Below are positions 1 through 7,698 of a DNA stretch of 64,000 nt, in pieces. The translations under genes and the position numbers were made by a program. The stretch lies in contig NZ_WHNY01000041.1 in NCBI RefSeq assembly GCF_013141695.1, positions 62,001-126,000 of the forward strand, in the 5' to 3' direction. The notes under the pieces are model-generated. The model saw nothing but the letters and a program-made list of their open reading frames with translations, searched no databases and had not been told where the DNA came from. How positions within the stretch are numbered: position 1 is the stretch's first letter; every line of letters starts with the position of its first letter. The DNA comes from Paenibacillus plantarum (GTDB lineage: Bacteria; Bacillota; Bacilli; Paenibacillales; NBRC-103111).

Positions 1-1656
1 GCTGCGCTCCGAGAAGTGATTGATCCGGAGCAAGGGGCGCGGATGGGAATCGGTCACACGAGGTGGGCGACGCATGGCAAACCAAGTAAACGCAATGCAC
101 ATCCGCATCAAAGTCACAAAGGTAGATTCACGGTCGTACATAATGGTGTGATTGAGAACTATCAAGAGCTGAAAGAGAAGTCCCTTGCTCATATTCCATT
201 CTCCAGTGATACGGACACTGAGGTCATTGTACAAAAGATGGAGCAGCTCGTAGAAAGCGGATTATCTGTCGAGGAGGCTTTCCGGCAGTTACTACTAGCC
301 ATTAAAGGTTCATACGCTGTTGCTGTATTAGATAGTCAGGATACGGAAACCATTTATGTTGGCAAAAATAAAAGTCCTTTGCTCATCGGGCTTGGAGCCG
401 ATTTCCATGTGATTGCGAGCGATGCGATGGCGATGCTGCAACTTACGAATCAATTCGTCGAATTGATGGATGAAGAGATGGTGATCCTTCGCCAGCATAC
501 CAAAATAATTAAAAACTTAGATGGTGAAACGATTCAAAGAAGACCTTTTCAAGTAAAACTGGATGCCGGCGATATCGAGAAAGGGTTATACCCGCACTAT
601 ATGCTCAAGGAGATTGACGAGCAGCCAGTGGTTATTCGCAAAGTAATCTCCAAATATCAGGATGGCCAAGGAGGGATCTTGATTGACCCGCAGTTGCGTG
701 AACGCGTGACAATGGCGGATCGCATCTATGTCATTGCCTGTGGAACCAGTTATCACGCTGGATTAGTTGGCAAACAACTGATCGAGAAGATTGCGAATAT
801 CCCAGTTGAAGCACATATTGCCAGTGAGTTTCTGTATAACAGGCCTATTCTGTCCGCAAAACCGCTGTTTATCTTTATTTCGCAGAGTGGTGAGACGGCA
901 GATAGCCGAGGCGTATTGGTTGCGATTAAACAGATGGGTTACCCTACCGTCACGATAACGAACGTACCAGGCTCGACGTTATCTCGAGAAGCCGATTATA
1001 CGTTATTGACGCATGCAGGACCAGAGATCGCTGTAGCTTCAACGAAAGCGTACACGGCACAAATTGCTGTATTAGCGTTGCTAGCCTTCGATAGTGTGAG
1101 AGAGAAAAGCATGGAGCAGTTACATGGTATAAATCCTTTCCATGAACTGAGTATCGCCGCGAACGCGATGGAAATTATGATTAATAAGAAGGAGATGATG
1201 GAAGAGGTCGTTTGGCAATATCTCACTTCCTCACGAAATTGCTTTTTCATCGGCCGAGGGGTAGATTATTACGTTGCATTAGAGGGCGCGCTAAAGCTGA
1301 AGGAGATTTCCTACATCCAAGCCGAAGGGTTCGCAGGCGGGGAACTCAAGCATGGCACCATTGCCTTAGTTGAGGAGGGGACACCTGCCATTGCTCTCAT
1401 TACACAGGCACATATTCGTGCGAATGTTCGAAGCAATGTGCAAGAAATCATGGCACGAGGTGCCCATGTGTGCATGATTACCATGGAAGGATCCGAGGAG
1501 AGAGGCGATCAGATTGTGCTGCCTGCCGTTCATGAGCTGCTAACCCCACTGGTGTCAGTGATTCCATTGCAATTAATTTCTTATTATGCAGCTAAATATC
1601 GGGGCTGTGATATTGATAAGCCCAGAAATCTTGCCAAAAGTGTCACTGTGGAGTGA
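1..1656 (+). CDS. glmS: Glutamine-fructose-6-phosphate aminotransferase, 5' end cut by window
   Basis: Makes glucosamine-6-phosphate from fructose-6-phosphate and glutamine, the entry step to UDP-GlcNAc, cell wall and amino-sugar polymers. The reading frame is open from base 1, so the N-terminus with the catalytic Cys is outside the window. Visible are the glutaminase motif [11 protein letters not shown], two SIS isomerase domains (CGTSYHAG and SQSGETADS in the first, [21 protein letters not shown] in the second, here read as key residues of that stretch) and the family C-terminus [13 protein letters not shown]. The stop overlaps the region of the next gene's start. Its place beside sinR and an exopolysaccharide cluster raises the possibility of a second, polymer-dedicated glmS copy, which cannot be judged from this window. 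Confidence 0.96.
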   Translation, partial: AALREVIDPEQGARMGIGHTRWATHGKPSKRNAHPHQSHKGRFTVVHNGVIENYQELKEKSLAHIPFSSDTDTEVIVQKMEQLVESGLSVEEAFRQLLLAIKGSYAVAVLDSQDTETIYVGKNKSPLLIGLGADFHVIASDAMAMLQLTNQFVELMDEEMVILRQHTKIIKNLDGETIQRRPFQVKLDAGDIEKGLYPHYMLKEIDEQPVVIRKVISKYQDGQGGILIDPQLRERVTMADRIYVIACGTSYHAGLVGKQLIEKIANIPVEAHIASEFLYNRPILSAKPLFIFISQSGETADSRGVLVAIKQMGYPTVTITNVPGSTLSREADYTLLTHAGPEIAVASTKAYTAQIAVLALLAFDSVREKSMEQLHGINPFHELSIAANAMEIMINKKEMMEEVVWQYLTSSRNCFFIGRGVDYYVALEGALKLKEISYIQAEGFAGGELKHGTIALVEEGTPAIALITQAHIRANVRSNVQEIMARGAHVCMITMEGSEERGDQIVLPAVHELLTPLVSVIPLQLISYYAAKYRGCDIDKPRNLAKSVTVE

Positions 1657-1664
1657 TGATAACG

Positions 1665-2012
1665 ATGATTGGTCACAATATATCGAGCATTCGTAAGCAA
1701 AGGGGGTATACATTGTCCGAGCTTTCGGAACGGACAGGTATTTCCAAGTCGTATTTAAGCAACATTGAGCGAAATTTGAAACAGAATCCTTCCATTCATG
1801 TCATCGAGAAAATTGCTTTGGTTCTCAAGGTTGATCTGAAAATACTTCTGAAAATTGCTGTAGAAGTAGAAACCAATCAGCAACTTGATCAGGAATGGAT
1901 GGATTTTATTGCGGACTTAAAAAAGTCAGGAATTAAAAAGGAACGGATCCATGAGCTGAAAATATTGATCGAATTTATGAAATGGCATAATGACAAAATA
2001 ACGAGTGTGTGA
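1665..2012 (+). CDS. SinR-like XRE regulator with a SinI-type dimer domain
   Basis: A 115-residue DNA-binding protein. Residues 1-65 form an XRE helix-turn-helix beginning MIGHNISSIRKQRG, with the recognition part SKSYLSNIERN. Residues 78-112 (LDQEWMDFIADLKKSGI) match the SinR/SinI dimerisation domain. It is a paralogue of the better SinR match downstream. ATG 1665 is preferred because it aligns with the conserved SinR start (MIG-x-x-I) and has a GGAG about 11 bases upstream; ATG 1656 would sit almost on the SD. The gene lies directly after glmS and is probably cotranscribed, ending at a hairpin. It may heterodimerise with SinR or be titrated by SinI; that is inference. Confidence 0.85.
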   Translation: MIGHNISSIRKQRGYTLSELSERTGISKSYLSNIERNLKQNPSIHVIEKIALVLKVDLKILLKIAVEVETNQQLDQEWMDFIADLKKSGIKKERIHELKILIEFMKWHNDKITSV

Positions 2013-2047
2013 TGAGATTGTAGGAACTTATTCATGATAGATAAGCC

Positions 2048-2075
2048 AACACTAGCCCCTAAGGGGGTTAGTGTT
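2048..2075 (+). terminator. Rho-independent terminator after the first sinR-like gene
   Basis: Stem AACACTA-CCCCT pairs with AGGGG-TAGTGTT around a very short loop, followed by a T-rich run. It separates the glmS/sinR-like unit from the sinR promoter. Confidence 0.75.
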
Positions 2076-2125
2076 GTTCTTTATTGGGAACAATATTTGT
2101 TCTTTAATAGGAATTCTGTTATACT
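2074..2125 (+). promoter_or_regulatory. sinR promoter with SinR-type boxes
   Basis: A -35 (TTGTTC, 2097-2102) and -10 (TATACT, 2120-2125) are 17 bp apart. Two GTTCTTT sequences (2076-2082 and 2099-2105) match the B. subtilis SinR box GTTCTYT; the second overlaps the -35. The first is part of an inverted repeat TTGTTC-N8-GAACAA (2074-2093). The layout suggests autorepression by SinR. Confidence 0.6.
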
Positions 2126-2164
2126 AATAGGAGCAACTATTCCATTTTAAAGGGAAGATCTAAT

Positions 2165-2506
2165 ATGATTGGTAAACGCGTACAACAATTAAGGAAAGAA
2201 AAGGGCCTGTCCCTCACAGAATTAGCTGAGCGGGCAGGTGTGGCCAAATCGTATATTAGCAGCCTAGAGCGTGACATCCAAAAGAATCCTTCTATCCAGT
2301 TTTTAGAGAAGATTGCAGCTGTATTAAAAGTGCCTGTCGACCGGCTTATTGATGATCAAGAAGAGACTGTTGTAGGTGAGCGAGAGTTAGATGAGGAATG
2401 GTATGAAATCATTAAAGAAGCAATGACCTCTGGTGTAGATAAGCAGCAATTTCGGGAGTTTTTGGATTTCAATAAATGGAGAATGAAACGGCCTAACGAT
2501 GAATAG
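2165..2506 (+). CDS. sinR: SinR master biofilm regulator
   Basis: A 113-residue protein closely following the B. subtilis SinR pattern end to end. The HTH begins MIGKRVQQLRKEKGLSLTEL with recognition helix VAKSYISSLERD, then NPSIQFLEKIAAVLKVPVD, a linker, and the SinI-binding domain ELDEEWYEIIKEAMTSGVDK and QFREFLDFNKWR. In Bacillus SinR represses the eps and tapA operons and is inactivated by SinI. Here it lies about 6 kb upstream of an exopolysaccharide operon and convergent with a sinI-like gene. The ATG at 2165 has an AAGGGAAGA ribosome site. No GTTCTTT box was found just upstream of the eps operon, so direct control of that operon is not shown. Confidence 0.92.
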   Translation: MIGKRVQQLRKEKGLSLTELAERAGVAKSYISSLERDIQKNPSIQFLEKIAAVLKVPVDRLIDDQEETVVGERELDEEWYEIIKEAMTSGVDKQQFREFLDFNKWRMKRPNDE

Positions 2507-2525
2507 CTAGCTTTGCTATGTGAAC

Positions 2526-2705
2526 TTATGGGGACATACAAGGATCATTTTCATTTGTGTTTTGTGTTAGTTTCTTGGGTTGGAAGGGGCTTCTTAAGAA
2601 TGCGCGGATATCTTCCATAGTAAGTCCCATCTTACGAGCGCTCATAATAAGATTGATCCACTCTGCATCATACTCTTCTATATCCATTTGCTTTAGCATA
2701 TTCAC
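2526..2705 (-). CDS. sinI: SinI-like antirepressor
   Basis: A short protein of about 59 residues whose core, YDAEWINLIMSARKMGLTME then DIRAFL, is the SinI dimer domain without any HTH; compare the LDQEW...EIRKYL pattern of SinI. SinI binds SinR one-to-one and releases its targets. The GTG at 2705 is chosen because GGAGGGG ends 6 bases upstream; ATG 2699 is the alternative. The gene is convergent with sinR, unlike the B. subtilis sinI-sinR operon, so its expression is separately controlled. A GATAC-N5-GTATC site lies 30 bp upstream. Confidence 0.85.
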   Translation of the reverse strand: MNMLKQMDIEEYDAEWINLIMSARKMGLTMEDIRAFLRSPFQPKKLTQNTNENDPCMSP

Positions 2706-2734
2706 AACCGACCCCTCCAAAACTTTCTGCGTAA

Positions 2735-2749
2735 GATACGCTTTGTATC
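2735..2749. promoter_or_regulatory. GATAC-N5-GTATC operator, copy 1 (upstream of sinI)
   Basis: Perfect 5-bp inverted halves GATAC/GTATC around spacer GCTTT. It sits between the divergent sinI and phosphoesterase genes, 30 bp before the sinI start. It is one of ten such sites in 2.7-7.7 kb. Confidence 0.6.
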
Positions 2750-2896
2750 GTTATATGTATTATCGCATGTTTTTTCTCCGAAATCAATCCCGTTAACATT
2801 AAAATTATACAAACTGTATCATTAATTGAGAAGAAGATTATGTATTAATTTGTATGTGATACAAGTCTTTAGACCTAGTTAGGAGGCGGACGCAGC

Positions 2897-3763
2897 ATGG
2901 ACGATACCCCCTTAAGTCGCAGGTCATTCCTCAAGCATAGTCTATTGGCGGTTGGTTCTCTAGGGATATTAGCGGGAATGAGCGGTGCATATGGTATTTT
3001 CGGTGAGCCGAATTGGATCCAGACAACGACGGTCAAACTATCATACAAGCGTTATCCAGCTTCGTTCGCGGGTATGCGAATTGTACAATTCAGCGATACC
3101 CATATTAGCAAGTATTATGGTTTAGCTCATTTAACTAGATTGGTCCAGCTGCTGCAGCGTCAAGAGCCTGACATCCTTGTTTTTACTGGCGATTTATTTG
3201 ATTCCAGACAAGGCGAAATATCGGATGACGTGATTCCAGTTCTATCTCAGCTTCATGCGGCGTATGGGAAATTTGCGGTACTAGGGAATCATGATCTGCG
3301 TATGGATGCGGCGCGAATAACGGAGGTATTGGAGCAATCTGGTTTTAAAGTACTCGTCAATGAAAGCCAAAGAATAAGCCGTGGAGATGAAAGTATTCAT
3401 ATCGTCGGTGTGGATGAGATGTTCCATGGTAACCCTAATCTACCACTCGCCCTAAAAGGGATAGACCAAGATGAATTCGTCCTCTTGCTCGCACATGAGC
3501 CCGATTTTGCCGACTTGGCTTCGAGTTATCCAGTTGATTTACAACTTTCCGGCCACAGTCACGGTGGGCAGATTCGTATTCCTTTCTATGGAAGTGTATT
3601 CACACCAGACCTGGGCCAGAAGTACTCGATAGGTTTGTATAACTTCGACGGAACGGAGTTCCATGTGTACACCAATCGCGGTATTGGTACGACTTTACTA
3701 CCGATTCGATTTAATTGCCGACCTGAGATCACTGTATTCGTCCTCGAGACGAATTCCATATAA
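2897..3763 (+). CDS. Tat-exported metallophosphoesterase (YkuE-like)
   Basis: A 288-residue calcineurin-like phosphoesterase. The N-terminus carries a twin-arginine signal (SRRSFLKH) and a hydrophobic stretch, so it is exported folded, with its metals bound. Metal-binding motifs are in family order: FSDTH (near 66), GDLFD (near 99), GNHDLR (near 130), HEPD (near 200) and GHSHGGQ (near 217). B. subtilis YkuE, a known Tat substrate, has the same layout; Gram-negative relatives act on lipid A precursors. The substrate here is not deducible. An AGGAGG site precedes ATG 2897, and a shared terminator separates it from the convergent Asn-rich gene. Confidence 0.88.
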   Translation: MDDTPLSRRSFLKHSLLAVGSLGILAGMSGAYGIFGEPNWIQTTTVKLSYKRYPASFAGMRIVQFSDTHISKYYGLAHLTRLVQLLQRQEPDILVFTGDLFDSRQGEISDDVIPVLSQLHAAYGKFAVLGNHDLRMDAARITEVLEQSGFKVLVNESQRISRGDESIHIVGVDEMFHGNPNLPLALKGIDQDEFVLLLAHEPDFADLASSYPVDLQLSGHSHGGQIRIPFYGSVFTPDLGQKYSIGLYNFDGTEFHVYTNRGIGTTLLPIRFNCRPEITVFVLETNSI

Positions 3764-3768
3764 ACGCA

Positions 3769-3803
3769 AAAACTCCGCGGCACAATGGATGCAGCGGAGT
3801 TTT
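3769..3803. terminator. Bidirectional terminator
   Basis: AAAACTCCGC and GCGGAGTTTT form a 10-bp stem between two convergent genes, with A and T runs on the two sides, so it can serve both. Confidence 0.8.
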
Positions 3804-3806
3804 CTA

Positions 3807-4292
<486 letters not shown>

Positions 4293-4341
4293 AGATGGCG
4301 CGACCTCCTTTCTTAATAGTATACTAGTGTAGTAATATAGT

Positions 4342-4363
4342 ATTGTTCTTTATTAAGAATTAT
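4342..4363. promoter_or_regulatory. SinR-type operator upstream of the Asn-rich gene
   Basis: ATTGTTCTT-TATT-AAGAATTAT is an imperfect inverted repeat (7 of 9 pairs) containing GTTCTTT. The same GTTCTTTATT core starts the inverted repeat in the sinR promoter. This suggests shared SinR control. Confidence 0.5.
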
Positions 4364-4420
4364 ACATTAAATTTTCGGGTTTGAGAACAGCGAAAGGCAT
4401 AGATCATTTCTTAAATTTAT

Positions 4421-4435
4421 GATACAATATGTAAC
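4421..4435. promoter_or_regulatory. GATAC-N5-GTATC operator, copy 2
   Basis: GATAC-AATAT-GTAAC, one mismatch in the right half. It lies in the leader of the integrase-like gene; a CATAAT hexamer overlaps its right edge and could be a -10. Confidence 0.5.
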
Positions 4436-4491
4436 ATAATAGATGAAAAGGGAGTGGTATGCCAATAAAATGATAGCTTCACATATCAATA

Positions 4492-4506
4492 GATACATAT
4501 CGTAAC
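4492..4506. promoter_or_regulatory. GATAC-N5-GTATC operator, copy 3
   Basis: GATAC-ATATC-GTAAC, identical over 15 bp to copy 10 at 7667. It is 41 bp before the integrase-like start codon. Confidence 0.5.
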
Positions 4507-4547
4507 ATATCCTATGAAACTAATTAAGGTCATGTGAGGTGCTACTC

Positions 4548-5054
4548 ATGCAAGTTGTTCAACCAATTAGAGAACAAGAGAAGATTGAGCAAATCCAGGA
4601 AGTGTTGAAAGAACAATCGGTTCGTGACTGGCTGCTTTTCACAATTGGAATTAATTCAGGGCTCCATCTTAGTGATATTCTCTATTTAAAAGTAAAAGAT
4701 GTAACCGATCGAAATATTGTGAGTGTAAGAGAGGAGAAAACGGGGAAAGTAAAGACATTCCAGCTTTCTTCGCAGCTGAAGGCTTATATTAAGGAATATG
4801 TCCAATATATGGATGAAGACAATTACTTATTTCCTTCTCAGCGTACGGGTCACCCTATTAAGCGAATTCGTGTTTATCGGATTCTTAATCAGGCTGCAAA
4901 GCAGGTAGGCTTAACAGATATAGGTACGCATACCCTTCGTAAGACCTATGGCTATCATTACTACCTCAAAACGAGAAATGTCTCTGTACTTAGAGATTTG
5001 TTTAATCAGTCAGCACCATCCGTGACTTTAAAGTATATAGGTGTCAATAACTAA
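4548..5054 (+). CDS. Small tyrosine-recombinase-like protein (YoeC-like), catalytic Arg replaced
   Basis: A 168-residue protein consisting only of the catalytic domain of tyrosine recombinases. The usual HxxR is seen as HTLRKT (near 131), a following His in GYHYY, and the nucleophile Tyr in LKYIGV near the end. The first catalytic Arg, normally in a TGLR motif, is His here (SGLHLSDI, near 40). It lacks the N-terminal core-binding domain. Such short stand-alone proteins occur in Bacillus as YoeC. Without Arg I it may be inactive in strand exchange and act as a DNA-binding or accessory protein; that is inference. ATG 4548 has GAGGTG 6 bases upstream. Two operator-like sites are in its leader. 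Confidence 0.75.
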   Translation: MQVVQPIREQEKIEQIQEVLKEQSVRDWLLFTIGINSGLHLSDILYLKVKDVTDRNIVSVREEKTGKVKTFQLSSQLKAYIKEYVQYMDEDNYLFPSQRTGHPIKRIRVYRILNQAAKQVGLTDIGTHTLRKTYGYHYYLKTRNVSVLRDLFNQSAPSVTLKYIGVNN

Positions 5055-5085
5055 TGGAAGGCTGAGCGTTGAGAGCAGCTACTAA

Positions 5086-5454
5086 TTACTCTAATGAACG
5101 CTCAGCCCTAACAAAAGCAATAAATCTTCTTGCTTCTTCGGCAGATAATCGTTTTCCATCCACTGTTAATGAAAACTTCTGTAATATACCCTCGTCTGTT
5201 AAATCGAGATTTTCGACAAAGTCTCGCACTTCTTCGTCCAAGACCGTTTGTTGATGGTTCGTGCGGCCTAGTAAATAATCAATAGAAACATTGAAAAAAT
5301 TTGCAATCTTATTAATAGTTTCATAATCAGGTTCCCGGCGATTGGTCTCATAGTGAGACAGGGATGCTCGGGAAATACCTATTTTGACGGATAAATCCTC
5401 TTGGGTTAGTCCTCTTTTTTCACGTAAAAGTGCAATTCGATCTCCGTATTTCAG
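5086..5454 (-). CDS. XRE-family regulator with a CTG start
   Basis: A 122-residue DNA-binding protein: HTH at residues 4-60 (LKYGDRIALLREKRGLTQED, then SVKIGISRASLSHYETNRR and INKIANFFNVSIDYLLGR), followed by an acidic helical tail. There is no ATG, GTG or TTG in frame before residue 80 and a TGA lies just upstream, so the only start that keeps the complete HTH is CTG 5454, with GAGG 10 bases upstream. The alternative is a mutated ATG. It is divergent from the zinc-ribbon gene and shares its 230-bp control region, which holds three GATAC-N5-GTATC sites. This makes it the best local candidate to bind them; that is inference. Confidence 0.8.
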   Translation of the reverse strand: MKYGDRIALLREKRGLTQEDLSVKIGISRASLSHYETNRREPDYETINKIANFFNVSIDYLLGRTNHQQTVLDEEVRDFVENLDLTDEGILQKFSLTVDGKRLSAEEARRFIAFVRAERSLE

Positions 5455-5558
5455 CTTGATCAGTCCTCACTGTTCATAATCATTCACTTATTATATCCAC
5501 TATCATTAACGAAATATACCAGAAGATAATTATAACAAAGCAGAGATTCATTTGACTA

Positions 5559-5573
5559 GATACAAAATGTATT
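5559..5573. promoter_or_regulatory. GATAC-N5-GTATC operator, copy 4
   Basis: GATAC-AAAAT-GTATT, 41 bp upstream of copy 5, in the divergent region between the XRE gene and the zinc-ribbon gene. Confidence 0.5.
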
Positions 5574-5592
5574 TGAAATAATTAATAACCTC

Positions 5593-5621
5593 TTGATAAG
5601 TTACGAAATGTATCATATAAT
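5593..5621 (+). promoter_or_regulatory. SigA-type promoter with operator copy 5 in its spacer
   Basis: TTGATA (5593-5598), a 17-bp spacer and TATAAT (5616-5621). GTTAC-GAAAT-GTATC (5600-5614) occupies the spacer. The promoter drives the gene at 5685. The same geometry, operator starting 7 bp after the -35 start, recurs at 7324-7345. Confidence 0.75.
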
Positions 5622-5629
5622 GAATATTA

Positions 5630-5644
5630 TATACATATTGTAAC
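5630..5644. promoter_or_regulatory. GATAC-N5-GTATC operator, degenerate copy 6
   Basis: TATAC-ATATT-GTAAC, where transcription from the 5593 promoter would begin. Two mismatches, so weaker than the others. Confidence 0.35.
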
Positions 5645-5684
5645 AGGTTACGACATTTAGTCATACATTAAGGGGTGGGAATAG

Positions 5685-5876
5685 ATGATAAATTATGAAA
5701 AAGTATTTTGTGTCGAATGCAATGCCATGATGGATAAGTGCTATGCCAAAAAGATTTTTAAGACGGGCTACTACCATACAACAATTCCATTGGCTCATTG
5801 TATGAAGTGCGAGACTATGCAACCTATTTACTTTCCGAGCTATGTTGATGGAATGGCTGTTGCGAGTTGGATTTGA
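5685..5876 (+). CDS. Small zinc-ribbon-like protein, unknown function
   Basis: A 63-residue protein with CVEC at residues 9-12 and CMKC at 39-42, the two knuckles of a zinc ribbon, plus Cys19. No family is recognised. It has a good ribosome site (AAGGGG) and sits under the best promoter of the region with three operator-like sites, so it is probably tightly repressed and then strongly expressed. A long hairpin follows. It could be a small regulatory or adaptor protein. Confidence 0.65.
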   Translation: MINYEKVFCVECNAMMDKCYAKKIFKTGYYHTTIPLAHCMKCETMQPIYFPSYVDGMAVASWI

Positions 5877-5927
5877 TTGGATAAGGCGGGAGCAACATGA
5901 GAGACATGAAATGGACTTGTGATCACC

Positions 5928-5970
5928 AATAAGCCACGTTCTCTTAGTTGCATAAGAGACGTGGCTTATT
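5928..5970 (+). terminator. Rho-independent terminator
   Basis: AATAAGCCACG pairs with CGTGGCTTATT, extended inside by CTCTTA/TAAGAG, then a T-rich run. It ends the zinc-ribbon transcript. Confidence 0.8.
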
Positions 5971-6005
5971 ATTTGTTTTCTATCTTGTATTTCTATGATC
6001 TCGAT

Positions 6006-6020
6006 GATACAATACGTATC
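6006..6020. promoter_or_regulatory. GATAC-N5-GTATC operator, copy 7 (upstream of LCP gene)
   Basis: GATAC-AATAC-GTATC with perfect halves, directly followed by TAATAA, a possible -10, and 31 bp before the LCP start codon. Confidence 0.6.
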
Positions 6021-6051
6021 TAATAAATAGATAAGTTAAAGGAGTGACTAC

Positions 6052-7050
6052 ATGCGTCGTTGGGTAGTGTACACTGCAGGCTGTCTTTTTGTTGGAATCA
6101 TCGGGGGGGGATTAGGTGTTTATTGGAAATATGAGCCCGTTCATCACTTTGAGCAACTAGACGTGCCAGTTTTAAGTCGGCCATCGATTCCTGTTGAGGA
6201 AGGAGTGACGGCCATTAAGTCTAAAGCTGCTGTAGAGCCAACGCCTCAAGTCACACAGCAAGTACCTGCTAAACCGATAAAATCATTCAATGTGCTTCTT
6301 CTTGGGACGGACGCAAGAGGTGATGAGAATTCTAGATCGGATGTTGTTATCGTTATGCACATTATTCCCAGCACACGTAAAATCAATATGATTTCCATCC
6401 CCAGAGACAGTCGCGTCTACATAGATGGTGTGGGGTACACCAAAATAAACCATGCTCATATCCTTGGTGAGATGCGGGGAGGTAACGAGGAGGGGACGAA
6501 AGAAGCTCTTCAAACCGTATCCAATTTTCTAGATGTACCGATCAATTATTACATGAAGACTAATTTTAAAGGGTTTGAGGATTTCATCGATACTATTGGC
6601 GGGGTGAATGTAGAGGTTAATAACGATATTTATTTACTTCATTCTGGGGTGACACTACCTCAAGGCAAGCAGCATATTGATGGCAAATTGGCGCTGAGTC
6701 TGGCAAGGGAACGATATGCTTTTGCGAATGGAGATTTCGACAGGCAGAGCGAGCAAACACAGCTACTAAAAACGATTGCTACAGAAATTTTGAGACCAGA
6801 GCATATTGGAGAAATCGCAGGTTTGCTCACAAAGGTCAAGAAAGATATCGTGGATACGAATTTCCAAGATAGCGATATCATTAGCTTAGCCTGGCTATTC
6901 AAAGGAATGACTGCGGAAGATTTTACAACCAAGCAAGTACCTGGCCAAAGTGGCTATGAGATGGATCCGTTAGTACAATCACGGCTATATTATTGGATTC
7001 CGGACATGGTGAAGGTGAAGGAAATCAGCGCTACGTTATTTAAAGATTAA
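6052..7050 (+). CDS. LytR-CpsA-Psr (LCP) family wall-polymer ligase
   Basis: A 332-residue protein that attaches undecaprenyl-linked glycopolymers to peptidoglycan. One N-terminal membrane helix (residues 5-25) is followed by an extracellular LCP domain with the family signatures LLLGTDAR (near 80), SDVVIVM, ISIPRDSRV, the KINHAH motif, IGGVNVEV and LARERY..GDFDRQ, which holds the Arg residues that bind the pyrophosphate. It is preceded by AAAGGAG and an operator-like site. Its location a little upstream of the exopolysaccharide operon suggests it anchors that polymer or a teichoic-type polymer to the wall. Confidence 0.9.
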   Translation: MRRWVVYTAGCLFVGIIGGGLGVYWKYEPVHHFEQLDVPVLSRPSIPVEEGVTAIKSKAAVEPTPQVTQQVPAKPIKSFNVLLLGTDARGDENSRSDVVIVMHIIPSTRKINMISIPRDSRVYIDGVGYTKINHAHILGEMRGGNEEGTKEALQTVSNFLDVPINYYMKTNFKGFEDFIDTIGGVNVEVNNDIYLLHSGVTLPQGKQHIDGKLALSLARERYAFANGDFDRQSEQTQLLKTIATEILRPEHIGEIAGLLTKVKKDIVDTNFQDSDIISLAWLFKGMTAEDFTTKQVPGQSGYEMDPLVQSRLYYWIPDMVKVKEISATLFKD

Positions 7051-7087
7051 GCTTTGCAGTCAAAAAAGAACCAACTTTCGCACTTTG

Positions 7088-7102
7088 GATACGTTTCGTA
7101 TC
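7088..7102. promoter_or_regulatory. GATAC-N5-GTATC operator, copy 8
   Basis: GATAC-GTTTC-GTATC, perfect halves, 37 bp after the LCP stop. The stretch 7051-7412 holds no convincing gene; apart from this site and the 7324 promoter I see nothing in it. Confidence 0.5.
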
Positions 7103-7323
7103 TGAATAATTGGAATTATTTTTTTTCGAAATGACATCGTACGAGAGCCGCTGATTCTATCAGACTTGGGTGCGCTTACAAGATTTCTTGCCCAAATCAA
7201 TACAGGATTCTAATCATATCCGAGGTTTTACGGGCATAACTTTGAAAACAGATGATGTAATTTTCACACGTGCTATACAAGTCTTTGAGGATCTATCGAT
7301 CTTTCTTATTTTGTGAAATCCTC

Positions 7324-7352
7324 TTGACAAGATACGAGATGTATCATAAATT
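7324..7352 (+). promoter_or_regulatory. Promoter with operator copy 9 in its spacer
   Basis: TTGACA (7324-7329), 17-bp spacer, weak -10 TAAATT (7347-7352). GATAC-GAGAT-GTATC (7331-7345) fills the spacer at the same offset as in the 5593 promoter. Confidence 0.55.
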
Positions 7353-7412
7353 GGAAGCAGATTTAAAGCGAAATGTCATAAAACATAACATGATCAGGAG
7401 TGGTGCTCTTTT

Positions 7413-7565
7413 ATGGAAAAAGATAAGCCAGTTACACTTGAGATTAAAGATGTTTTAAGACATTTAGGACTGGATTTGCAGCAGTTTCTGTTGTGGAAAG
7501 AAGACCAGTCGAAGAAAACCCTCCAAGTTCATCCAAACAATGCTCCCCTCACTCCCGAGCGATAA
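7413..7565 (+). CDS. Possible small protein, 50 residues
   Basis: An ATG at 7413 preceded by AGGAGTGG opens a 50-codon frame: a charged N-terminus (MEKDKPVTLEIKDVLRHLG), an amphipathic middle and a Pro-rich end. It lies 60 bp downstream of an operator-containing promoter, which is the main support. No family is recognised. Confidence 0.45.
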   Translation: MEKDKPVTLEIKDVLRHLGLDLQQFLLWKEDQSKKTLQVHPNNAPLTPER

Positions 7566-7666
7566 CACACATCGCATCGCGTCCAAACAATCCCCTATAT
7601 ACTCATTAACGTATGCCACACTAATCGCACATGAAAGTCAGCACCTGTTGTAGTCAGGCTCGAGAT

Positions 7667-7681
7667 GATACATATCGTAAC
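7667..7681. promoter_or_regulatory. GATAC-N5-GTATC operator, copy 10
   Basis: GATAC-ATATC-GTAAC, only a few bases upstream of the AAGGAGG ribosome site of the PilZ-like gene. In this position a bound protein would act as a roadblock. Confidence 0.5.
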
Positions 7682-7698
7682 ATTAAGGAGGGGAATAG

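Noticed and set aside
1..60. glmS ribozyme riboswitch
   Set aside because: It would precede the glmS start codon, which is outside the window; it cannot be assessed.
4453..4474. Tiny SD-preceded ORF (MPIK) before the integrase-like gene
   Set aside because: Four codons only; could be chance. A leader role cannot be supported.
5069..5254. 61-codon plus-strand ORF opposite the XRE gene
   Set aside because: It is the shadow of the CTG-started minus-strand regulator, whose HTH is clear.
5897..5929. Ten-residue peptide (MRDMKWTCDHQ) with an SD-like GGGAG
   Set aside because: It runs into the terminator stem and has no other support.
7270..7458. 62-codon ORF spanning the operator-containing promoter
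   Set aside because: It overlaps the promoter and is in another frame than the SD-supported 50-codon gene.
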